Origin: Acidobacteriaceae bacterium
GTDB taxonomy: Bacteria; Acidobacteriota; Terriglobia; Terriglobales; SbA1
Length of the DNA: 6,683 nucleotides
Direction: 5' to 3'
Assembly: GCA_019237515.1 (NCBI GenBank)
Contig: JAFAGX010000480.1
Span: 1 to 6,683, forward strand
Made by a program: the position numbers and the translations under genes. The notes under the pieces are model-generated. The model was not told the origin of the DNA, searched no databases, and saw only the letters and a program-made list of their open reading frames with translations. Numbering within the stretch: the stretch's first letter is position 1; every line of letters starts with the position of its first letter. Shown one piece after another: positions 1 to 5,539 of the stretch.

Positions 1-1367
1 CTCCCTATTTCCAAACCACCACGACGGCAGGCGGAAATTACTACCTGGACCAAAAGACGCATGCGCGCAGGTATCAGGTGCTGTCGAATTTGTATCTCCC
101 ACCGCGCGAGTGGCACGGGCATCACGATTTGCAAATCGGGATGGACCTCGACCGCATTGACTACGATGCACAGCTTCTCCGAACGCCGAGTTCATTCTGG
201 CCGGGAACAACTGCGGCTGGCAATGGCGCATGTCCGACGAACTCCGATGGAACTCCGGTTGTGCCGTCTCCTTGCGCTCGCTATTCGGTTTTCTCCGGCG
301 GGAACATTTCGAACACCTACAATTCTGAGGCAACTGGATATATCGAAGACCGCTGGTCGATCCACGATCGCCTGCTGATTGAACCGGGATTGCGATTTGA
401 TTGGGACCAGATTGTCCGGAATCCGCTAATCTCGCCCCGTCTTGCCGGAACTTATGTTCTGGATAACTCCGGAAACACGAAGTTGTCGGCTGGGGTGGGA
501 GTGATCTATGACGCAACCCACCTAATCCTGATTGCGCGCCCGTTTGCCGGAGAACGGGCGGACTATTTCTTCAACTCGAAAGGCGAACCGGTTAACATCA
601 ATGGCGCGATACTGCCAACGCCTACCGCTATACTTTCCAGCTTCAGCGTCGACCGGAACAGCTTGCACGCTCCTCGATTTCTGAACTGGAGCTTTGCGCT
701 GGAACGCAAATTGCCGAAAAACATTTTCCTGAAGGCCGAATATCTCCAGCGCGAGGGAACTCAGGATTTTGTGTACGATACGGCAAACGAGGCGCTCGGC
801 GGCAAGTTCATCCTGCAGAATACCCGCCAGGATCACTACCATTCGTTTCAGTTCACGTTGCGGCGAAACTTTGGGCAATACTACGTCGTTAGTGGATCGT
901 ACGCGCGCTCCAGTGCGCGATCGAATCAGGTGCTCGACTTCAACGTCGATAGCCCCTTCCTGAGCCCGCAACAGCCGGGGCCGTTTCCGTGGGACGCGCC
1001 AAATCGTTTTGTTAGCTGGGGCTATCTTCCATTCTTTAGTTTGCCAATCATTCATCATCTGGACCTTGCTTACTCCGCCGAAGCCCGCAACGGATTCCCG
1101 TTCGACGTGTACAACGATCTGCAGGAATTGGTCGAACCGCCCGGTTCGCGGCGGTTTCCGAACTACTTCAGCTTGAACCTGCATTTGGAAAAGCGCTTTC
1201 ACGCGTTTGGCTATTATTGGGCGTTGCGCGGCGGGTTCGACAACATCACCGACAACCTCAATCCGATCTTTGTCAACGCAGATATCAACTCTCCGCAGTT
1301 CCTCACGTTCAGTGGTTACGGACACCGCTCTTTTACCTCCCGCCTTCGTTTTCTTGGGCGCAAGTAA
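1..1367 (+). CDS. TonB-dependent receptor, C-terminal beta-barrel part (5' end missing)
   Basis: The frame is open from the left edge (first whole codon at base 3) to a TAA at 1365-1367, giving the last 454 residues of a larger protein. An internal GTG at 78 is not the start, because the same frame continues upstream of it. The protein has the alternating polar/aromatic pattern of outer-membrane barrel strands, such as 'FQFTLRRNFGQYYVVSGSYAR' and 'YFSLNLHLEKRF'. It ends with a 'GGFDNITDNLNP' turn followed by a last strand closing in 'SRLRFLGRK', an ending I associate with the large Oar-like TonB-dependent receptors of Acidobacteriota. Those proteins normally begin with a signal peptide, a carboxypeptidase-regulatory-like domain and a plug domain, all of which would lie outside the window. 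The family takes up large substrates across the outer membrane using TonB/ExbBD energy. The substrate cannot be read from this fragment. A long antisense frame overlaps but looks like a shadow. Confidence 0.85.
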   Translation, partial: PYFQTTTTAGGNYYLDQKTHARRYQVLSNLYLPPREWHGHHDLQIGMDLDRIDYDAQLLRTPSSFWPGTTAAGNGACPTNSDGTPVVPSPCARYSVFSGGNISNTYNSEATGYIEDRWSIHDRLLIEPGLRFDWDQIVRNPLISPRLAGTYVLDNSGNTKLSAGVGVIYDATHLILIARPFAGERADYFFNSKGEPVNINGAILPTPTAILSSFSVDRNSLHAPRFLNWSFALERKLPKNIFLKAEYLQREGTQDFVYDTANEALGGKFILQNTRQDHYHSFQFTLRRNFGQYYVVSGSYARSSARSNQVLDFNVDSPFLSPQQPGPFPWDAPNRFVSWGYLPFFSLPIIHHLDLAYSAEARNGFPFDVYNDLQELVEPPGSRRFPNYFSLNLHLEKRFHAFGYYWALRGGFDNITDNLNPIFVNADINSPQFLTFSGYGHRSFTSRLRFLGRK

Positions 1368-1479
1368 ATTTCGCGGAGCTGTTTGGGGTGCTCTCCACCG
1401 CCGCTGGAAAACGAGCGGACACCTGCGAACATGCACCTCTGGTTTCAGCTCCTGTGGATTTCTATTGATGACCTAATAA

Positions 1480-1501
1480 GTTGCAGCTACATTGGTTGCA
1501 G
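1480..1501. repeat. 7-bp direct repeat GTTGCAG, 15-bp period
   Basis: GTTGCAG occurs at 1480-1486 and again at 1495-1501, with eight bases between the copies. Repeats of this size can arise by chance in 355 bp. A spacing somewhat longer than one helical turn would also allow a tandem protein-binding site, but there is no other support. Confidence 0.3.
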
Positions 1502-1645
1502 TTTTCTTCGCGTAATCCGCACAGCGTGAGTTTTCCTTCAGATCGCAGGAAGAGCGCTGTTACCGCACCACAGCTAGTTTGAACATTTTTTCTCGCGGAA
1601 GGGGTCTGTGAGGAAGTTCTCGCCTGCTGTGTTTGTCTGTTTGAG

Positions 1646-1660
1646 AGTTCCTGGGGAACT
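1646..1660. promoter_or_regulatory. Perfect inverted repeat AGTTCC-TGG-GGAACT, candidate operator
   Basis: The two 6-base arms (1646-1651 and 1655-1660) are exact reverse complements around a 3-base spacer. It ends 62 bases upstream of the lipoprotein GTG and only one base before a second perfect inverted repeat. The 15-bp size and odd spacer fit a DNA dyad for a dimeric regulator better than an RNA stem, because a 3-base loop is tight. No regulator can be named from the sequence. Confidence 0.45.
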
Positions 1661-1661
1661 G

Positions 1662-1679
1662 AATCGCTTTGGGGCGATT
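1662..1679. promoter_or_regulatory. Perfect inverted repeat AATCGC-TTTGGG-GCGATT, candidate operator or leader hairpin
   Basis: Arms at 1662-1667 and 1674-1679 are exact reverse complements with a 6-base loop. It begins two bases after the preceding dyad and ends 43 bases before the lipoprotein start. It could form a short stem in a transcript or act as DNA operator. No T-run follows, so it is unlikely to be a terminator. Confidence 0.4.
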
Positions 1680-1711
1680 GCAGGGATCCGATTCCTTTCT
1701 GCGAGCCAAGG

Positions 1712-1716
1712 GGAGG
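1712..1716 (+). promoter_or_regulatory. Ribosome-binding site GGAGG that decides the lipoprotein start
   Basis: GGAGG, within the stretch AAGGGGAGGT, lies six bases upstream of the GTG at 1723. The same reading frame is open further upstream, with a TTG at 1669, but that codon has only a poorly spaced GGGGA before it. Starting at 1723 also places a compact hydrophobic signal segment directly at the N-terminus. Confidence 0.8.
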
Positions 1717-1722
1717 TTTGCA

Positions 1723-3330
1723 GTGAAAGTGCTCGCTGTGTTGGCGTTGATCATAGGTGCGGTCGGATGTGGTGGCTCGAATAACTTTACGTCGCAAAAA
1801 ACGTCTCCATCATCTGGAACCGGCGGTAGCTCGTCCTCATCGAACCCTGGGTCAGGCTCGTCTTCGTCAAATGGCTCGGTGCAAGTCAGTGCACCCACGG
1901 CTGGGCTTTTCTTAGCAGGAGTCCCGTACACGGCGACAGCATCCACCACTTGCGCCCAAGGCATAAAGCAGATGGGGATCTACACCGATCCGAAGACCTT
2001 GGCGTATTCCAGCAAGGGAGCAGCACTCAGCACGGTGCTTGAGTTGAATCCCGGAATTTATGAAACAACCGTCGCGGAGTGGGACAACTGCGGCGGAACA
2101 GCAAAAGTTATAGTTCCCGTCGAGGTTGCGCAGCTCTCAACCAATCTCCAGGCGCAAACGTCGAACAATACCAGCGCTGCCGATTCGTTCAACTCTCTTA
2201 GCAATCATGATCAAGGGGCAACGAACGTCAGCAAGGCTGACATGCATACATTGCTGTATCCGGGCTCGAACACGGAGATCTATGCGGAACTGCAACCCTG
2301 GTTCGGGGATAAGCGTCACATGGAAATCGGTTATACCTCCTGGGATCCGATACAGGTCGAAAAACAACTGGCTGACATGCAAAGCCGAGGGGTGACGGGG
2401 GTTGTGATCGATTGGTATGGCCCGGCCGACCCAACGGAGCCAACTACGCTGGCCTGGATGAATGCCGCAGAAAATCATCCCGGTTTCAAGATCATGATCA
2501 TGATCGACAAGGGAGCCCTAACCCTGAGCCCATGCAGTGGATGCAATCCCCAGCAGAGTCTGGTTTATCTCACCAATTATGTACTTGAACATTACGCGAA
2601 GTCGCCAGAGTATGCGACCCTGGATGGAAAGCCCATCATCACCCAGTTTGATCTCGACTTGCATTTCAATTTTGATTGGCAAGCCGTTCAGGCGCAGACT
2701 TCCTCAGACGTCGCGTGGATCTTCGAGAACAGCAATGGATTCAGTCATCCGATCAGTTCAGGCAGCTGGTCGTGGGTCAATATCTCGCCGGATTTCGGGT
2801 TCAACTACCTGGACCAGTTCTACACCACAGCGAAATCGTATCCGCAGCAGATGACATGGGGCGCCGCATACAAGGGTTTCAACGATACTCTCGCGTCGTG
2901 GGGTGAGAATCGCGTCATCGATCAACAGTGTGGTGAAACCTGGCTGCAAACGTTCAAGCTCATGAACAGCTACTACAGCGCCAGCAACCAACTTCCGATT
3001 TTGCAACTCGTCACCTGGAACGATTATGAGGAAGGGACGGAAATCGAGAGCGGAATCGATAATTGCCTGAGCATCTCGGCCAAAATGTCCGGTTCGCAAC
3101 TGCAATGGAGTATTACGGGAAACGAGGACACGGTCGGTCACTACGTTGCGTATCTCAGTGCGGACGGCGAGAATCTGGTGCCACTCAAAGATCTTCCGAC
3201 TGGCTCGCGCAGCCTCGATCTTTCCCAATACAAGCTGGGCGCCGGCAGCTACACCGCTTATGTTCAAGCAGTCGGAAAAGCTACCATCAGGAACCAGATG
3301 TCGGGGCGGGTAGAACTCGCTATCCCATAA
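1723..3330 (+). CDS. Secreted lipoprotein with Ig-like domain and GH71/GH99-like glycoside hydrolase domain
   Basis: The 535-residue protein starts at a GTG with a strong GGAGG site. Residues 1-15 form a short lipoprotein signal ending in A-V-G before Cys16. Gly at +2 does not signal inner-membrane retention, so an outer-membrane or surface location is likely. Residues 17-52 are a Ser/Gly-rich linker. Residues 53-136 are an Ig-like beta domain with Cys77 and Cys123 placed for a disulfide. Residues of about 170-450 look like a TIM-barrel glycoside hydrolase: 'WFG' at 193-195 followed by His199, 'VVIDWYG' with Asp230, and 'TWNDYEEGTEIE' with Asp434 and Glu437. The last motif resembles both the 'NEWHEGTQIE' type of GH99-like enzymes and the 'WNDYGES' type of GH71 alpha-1,3-glucanases, giving a D-x-x-E acidic pair. 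Residues 450-535 form a fibronectin-like beta domain. A polysaccharide substrate is likely, but which one is unknown. The domain order is clear, while the exact GH family is inferred from memory of motifs. Confidence 0.7.
   Translation: MKVLAVLALIIGAVGCGGSNNFTSQKTSPSSGTGGSSSSSNPGSGSSSSNGSVQVSAPTAGLFLAGVPYTATASTTCAQGIKQMGIYTDPKTLAYSSKGAALSTVLELNPGIYETTVAEWDNCGGTAKVIVPVEVAQLSTNLQAQTSNNTSAADSFNSLSNHDQGATNVSKADMHTLLYPGSNTEIYAELQPWFGDKRHMEIGYTSWDPIQVEKQLADMQSRGVTGVVIDWYGPADPTEPTTLAWMNAAENHPGFKIMIMIDKGALTLSPCSGCNPQQSLVYLTNYVLEHYAKSPEYATLDGKPIITQFDLDLHFNFDWQAVQAQTSSDVAWIFENSNGFSHPISSGSWSWVNISPDFGFNYLDQFYTTAKSYPQQMTWGAAYKGFNDTLASWGENRVIDQQCGETWLQTFKLMNSYYSASNQLPILQLVTWNDYEEGTEIESGIDNCLSISAKMSGSQLQWSITGNEDTVGHYVAYLSADGENLVPLKDLPTGSRSLDLSQYKLGAGSYTAYVQAVGKATIRNQMSGRVELAIP
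1795..1878 (+). repeat. Low-complexity Ser/Gly linker coding segment
   Basis: This part of the lipoprotein gene encodes a run rich in Ser, Gly and Asn, built largely from TCN, AGC and GGN codons. It forms a flexible tether between the lipidated Cys16 and the Ig-like domain. Such segments are common after lipoboxes in surface lipoproteins and often vary in length between strains. Confidence 0.75.
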
Positions 3331-3361
3331 CAACTGTCAGTAAGCAAGGAACAAGGTAAGG

Positions 3362-3380
3362 AGCACGCAATCAACGTGCT
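3362..3380 (+). terminator. Intergenic hairpin AGCACG-CAATCAA-CGTGCT, possible weak terminator
   Basis: Six-base arms (3362-3367 and 3375-3380) are perfect complements around a 7-base loop. The stem may extend through GG/CC pairing with a small bulge, as the right arm is followed by TTTCCT. It sits 31 bases after the lipoprotein stop and 27 bases before the regulator start. Only three T residues follow, so efficient intrinsic termination is doubtful. It may instead reduce read-through or mask the AAGGAG at 3358-3363, which overlaps its left arm. Confidence 0.4.
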
Positions 3381-3407
3381 TTCCTCGTGTCACTGTGCTA
3401 AAAGGAC

Positions 3408-5288
3408 GTGGTGAACGCGAGGCTTGTTGGTATTGCAGGTCCACTCAAAGGAAGGAGTCTAGTCCTCAATGGCGAAGAGGTGTCCATCGGACGAACATCC
3501 TCGAATCATCTTTGGGTGGAAGATTCCAGCCTATCCCCTCACCATTGCTTAATCGCAATCGGATCAGAAGAGGTAATTATCAAGGACCTGCAGAGTCAAA
3601 CGGGAACCCGGGTCAATGACCGGGTTATTGAGCATCACGCCTTGCAGCACCAAGATCACATCGGTATCGGAAACTCCACCCTCGTGTTTGTTTCAGGCGA
3701 CGATGCCGCGGACAGGAACCCAATTCAACTTGAAGGCAAGCTGAAGGATGACGATGTTGTGGCCCGCCTTGACGCTGAAGACGGCCTTTACCTGCATGGT
3801 GACGGCAACGCTAGACGCAACGAGCGCTTGGCACGCGATCTCGGCATTCTGCTGAAAATTGCTACTGGAATTGCAGGCATTCGTGACGAGGAAGGTCTGC
3901 AATGGCAGTTGCTGGGCATGTTATTTGATGTTGTACCCGCAGAACGCGCTTGCATCTTGCTGTTCGACGATGCCGGAGAGCTAACGAAGAGTGCGGCGTG
4001 GGACCGGCTAAGTGGGCCTGGAACTCCTGTACATATTAACCGCGCGTTGCTCGATCGGGTTGTCCGGGAACGCAGTGGTGCGTTGGTTAACGACTCGCAA
4101 AAGGCTGTTGCGGCTTCCGGTGCCGGCTTTCCAACGTCGGCGATCTGCGTGCCAGTCCTTGTCTTGCGCAAGGTAGCCGGCGTCATTTACCTCGACTCCC
4201 GGAGCACATCTGCTGGTTTTGACAGGGGTCATCTGGAAGTCATAACCGGAGTCGCCGGTATCGCCGGATTAGCTTTAGACAACATTCGGCACATGCAACG
4301 GTTACAGGAAGAGAATCGCGAGCTGCAGTTACAAGTCAGTGTCAATCACGAGATGGTCGGCGGGAGCGCCCGCATGCGCGCAGTCTACGACTTTATACGT
4401 CGGGTTGCGACTACCGACTCGACCGTCTTGCTCCAGGGCGAAAGTGGCACTGGGAAGGAATTAGTAGCGCGAGCCATTCATGCTTCGAGTTCCCGAGCCC
4501 ATGGACCGTTTGTTGCGATCAACTGCGCCGCAATTACCGAAAGCTTGCTGGAAAGTGAACTTTTCGGGCATGAAAAAGGAGCGTTTACCGGGGCCACTAC
4601 CCAGAAAAAAGGCAAACTGGAAATTGCGCACGGAGGCACGCTCTTTTTAGATGAAGTCAGCGAGTTTGCCCCTGCACTGCAAGCGAAGCTGCTACGCGTT
4701 CTGCAGGAGCGAGAATTTGAACGGGTGGGTGGAACACGCGCACTCAAGATTGACATCCGCCTGATTGCGGCCACAAACCGCACCTTGCTTTCAACCGTAG
4801 AATCCGGGACTTTTCGACGGGATCTGTATTACCGGCTAAACGTCGTCGCGATTACGCTGCCCCCGTTGCGCGAGCGGAAAGAGGACATACCACATTTGGC
4901 CGAACATTTCATGGTCAAAGCAAGCCGAAGATGTCGAGTGCGGCCCAAAGCCATTTCGCCGGAAGCAAACGCCTGCCTCGTAAGCTACAGTTGGCCGGGG
5001 AATGTTCGTGAACTCGAACACGCGATTGAGCGGGCTTTGGTGCTGGGGGTTGGTGAGTCGATCTTGCCGGAGGACCTGCCCGAAGAAATTGCAGAAGCCA
5101 CCTCCTTGAGTCCGAGTTCACCCGCGAAATACCAAACCGCGGTCAAAGATCAGAAAAAAGCAGTCATCCAGAGATCTCTTCAGCAGTGCAACGGGAACTA
5201 CGTCGAGGCCGCCAAGATATTAGGGCTACATCCAAACTCATTGCTTCGCCTCATTCGAAACTTAGGTTTGAAAGAACCAAGCTCCTGA
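3408..5288 (+). CDS. Sigma-54-dependent transcriptional activator with FHA and GAF sensor domains
   Basis: This 626-residue protein activates sigma-54 RNA polymerase by ATP hydrolysis. Residues 1-95 form an FHA phosphothreonine-binding domain (Gly28-Arg29, Ser43-x-x-His46, then Gly66-Thr67). Residues of about 140-298 form a GAF domain, followed by a short coiled linker. The AAA+ domain begins near residue 320. It has Walker A 'GESGTGKE' at 344-351, an intact 'GAFTGA' loop that contacts sigma-54 at 391-396, Walker B 'GGTLFLDE' at 409-416, and 'RRDLYYRLN' with conserved arginines. A Fis-type helix-turn-helix occupies about 583-622. There is no receiver domain, so input probably comes from Ser/Thr kinase signalling through the FHA domain and from a GAF ligand. 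The start is either of two adjacent GTG codons (3408 or 3411). A stop lies in frame at 3399-3401 and the FHA fold needs this N-terminus. The AAGGA before it is very close, predicting weak initiation. The csgG-like gene downstream is a plausible target. Confidence 0.95.
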   Translation: MVNARLVGIAGPLKGRSLVLNGEEVSIGRTSSNHLWVEDSSLSPHHCLIAIGSEEVIIKDLQSQTGTRVNDRVIEHHALQHQDHIGIGNSTLVFVSGDDAADRNPIQLEGKLKDDDVVARLDAEDGLYLHGDGNARRNERLARDLGILLKIATGIAGIRDEEGLQWQLLGMLFDVVPAERACILLFDDAGELTKSAAWDRLSGPGTPVHINRALLDRVVRERSGALVNDSQKAVAASGAGFPTSAICVPVLVLRKVAGVIYLDSRSTSAGFDRGHLEVITGVAGIAGLALDNIRHMQRLQEENRELQLQVSVNHEMVGGSARMRAVYDFIRRVATTDSTVLLQGESGTGKELVARAIHASSSRAHGPFVAINCAAITESLLESELFGHEKGAFTGATTQKKGKLEIAHGGTLFLDEVSEFAPALQAKLLRVLQEREFERVGGTRALKIDIRLIAATNRTLLSTVESGTFRRDLYYRLNVVAITLPPLRERKEDIPHLAEHFMVKASRRCRVRPKAISPEANACLVSYSWPGNVRELEHAIERALVLGVGESILPEDLPEEIAEATSLSPSSPAKYQTAVKDQKKAVIQRSLQQCNGNYVEAAKILGLHPNSLLRLIRNLGLKEPSS

Positions 5289-5358
5289 AGCCGACTGGTT
5301 AAAGGTGCAGGCAGCGAGGACGAACCGCACCATTTTGCAACCAAAACGCTAATGCTGT

Positions 5359-5372
5359 TAACCGTTCGGTTA
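5359..5372. promoter_or_regulatory. Perfect dyad TAACCG-TT-CGGTTA, candidate activator-binding site
   Basis: Six-base arms are exact reverse complements around TT. As RNA the loop would be too small without opening a pair or two, so a protein-binding dyad is the better reading. The centre is about 130 bp upstream of the start predicted from the sigma-54-like element, within the usual range for upstream sites of sigma-54 activators, whose Fis-type domains bind dyads as dimers. A further half-site-like GGTTAA lies at 5297-5302. The link to the neighbouring regulator is inference. Confidence 0.45.
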
Positions 5373-5468
5373 GTGAAGAGACACTTCTCATTTCTTAAAT
5401 CCACGCGCGGCGTTGTTAGGCTGCTTTCGTATCAGTGCTTTACAGATAATTCAATGGCCATAAGCTTT

Positions 5469-5483
5469 TGGCCTCGTAACTGC
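5469..5483 (+). promoter_or_regulatory. Sigma-54-like promoter TGGC-N8-TGC (GG-N10-GC)
   Basis: The sequence TGGCCTCGTAACTGC has the invariant GG (5470-5471) and GC (5482-5483) exactly ten bases apart. It matches TGGC of the -24 box and TGC of the -12 box, but the AC after TGGC and the first T and final A of TTGCA are missing. Transcription would start near 5495, giving a leader of about 45 bases before the csgG-like ATG. The match is partial and its arms also belong to inverted repeats, so it could be coincidental. The adjacent sigma-54 activator gene raises its likelihood. Confidence 0.4.
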
Positions 5484-5517
5484 CACGAGTAGGGCCGTCC
5501 TAAGCGGGACACCCGTG
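5484..5517 (+). promoter_or_regulatory. Multi-part hairpin in the csgG-like leader
   Basis: Nested complementary segments pair as CAC/GTG (5484-5486 with 5515-5517), GGG/CCC (5492-5494 with 5512-5514) and GTCC/GGAC (5497-5500 with 5507-5510), with a TAAGCG terminal loop. A competing stem, CTCGT with ACGAG (5473-5477 with 5485-5489), uses part of the same bases. No known riboswitch consensus was recognised. If transcription starts near 5495 only the inner part would be in the RNA. Confidence 0.35.
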
Positions 5518-5528
5518 ACCGCGATACC

Positions 5529-5536
5529 AGGAGGTG
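5529..5536 (+). promoter_or_regulatory. Strong ribosome-binding site AGGAGGTG in a small hairpin loop
   Basis: A near-perfect anti-16S match sits three to five bases before the ATG at 5540 and fixes that start. The flanking ACCA (5526-5529) and TGGT (5535-5538) can pair, placing GGAGG in a 5-base loop. The stretch ATACCAGGAGGT (5524-5535) agrees at 10 of 12 positions with the CsrA-binding consensus RUACARGGAUGU, although part of that agreement is simply the Shine-Dalgarno core. Confidence 0.75.
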
Positions 5537-5539
5537 GTT

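Larger units (their letters stand above)
1368..1722. other. 355-bp intergenic region with dyads, no gene recognised
   Basis: This stretch separates the receptor stop codon from the lipoprotein start. No frame in it looks like a protein, and small open frames extending from the neighbours have no family resemblance. It holds a 5-bp inverted repeat (CCGCT at 1401-1405, AGCGG at 1414-1418) without a following T-run. It also holds a direct repeat of GTTGCAG (1480-1486 and 1495-1501), a T6 run at 1586-1591 with only a weak stem upstream, and two strong perfect inverted repeats at 1646-1679. I could not identify a convincing -35/-10 pair. The length and the dyads suggest that the lipoprotein gene is transcribed from its own promoter here rather than with the receptor. 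That is inference. Confidence 0.6.
5289..5539. other. 251-bp intergenic regulatory region upstream of the csgG-like gene
   Basis: No protein-coding gene is recognised here. The region holds a perfect dyad at 5359-5372, a lone -10-like GATAAT at 5445-5450 without a good -35 partner, and a sigma-54-like element at 5469-5483. It also holds several overlapping inverted repeats at 5456-5517 and a strong ribosome-binding site at its end. A 12-codon frame starting with ATG at 5454 lacks a ribosome-binding site. No clear terminator with a T-run follows the regulator gene. Confidence 0.6.

Noticed and set aside
522..1436. Long antisense open frame (304 codons) opposite the receptor gene
   Set aside because: The plus-strand frame encodes a recognisable barrel through the whole span. 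The antisense product has no recognisable domain or signal, and long antisense frames are common opposite GC-rich genes.
1567..1591. Terminator after the receptor gene, formed by GCTGT/ACAGC and the T6 run at 1586-1591
   Set aside because: The 5-bp stem has a 9-base loop and ends more than ten bases before the T-run, so it does not have terminator geometry.
1653..1668. Sigma-54-like GG-N10-GC upstream of the lipoprotein gene
   Set aside because: Only GG and GC are correct. The surrounding bases match the -24 and -12 consensus poorly, and the bases are better explained by the inverted repeats.
1669..1722. TTG at 1669 as start of the lipoprotein, adding 18 residues
   Set aside because: It lacks a well-spaced ribosome-binding site and lies inside the loop of a perfect inverted repeat, while GTG 1723 has GGAGG at six bases.
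2758..3333. Antisense open frame (191 codons) opposite the 3' part of the lipoprotein gene
   Set aside because: It overlaps the hydrolase motif region coded on the plus strand and shows no domain or plausible start context.
3605..3626. Inverted repeat AACCCGG...CCGGGTT inside the FHA coding region
   Set aside because: A 7-bp arm with an 8-base loop, lying wholly within conserved coding sequence and away from gene borders, is most simply a codon-driven coincidence.
5316..5335. GCAC...TTGCA as a second sigma-54 promoter before the csgG-like gene
   Set aside because: The TTGCA box is good, but the spacing to GCAC is one base short and the first G of the invariant GG is absent. Sigma-54 promoters are strict about spacing.
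5445..5450. GATAAT as a sigma-70 -10 box
   Set aside because: No TTGACA-like -35 sequence occurs 15-19 bases upstream, so I did not call a promoter, though it remains the alternative if the sigma-54 element is false.
5454..5492. 12-codon upstream frame MAISFWPRNCHE before the csgG-like gene
   Set aside because: There is no ribosome-binding site before its ATG and no run of regulatory codons. It probably arises by chance.
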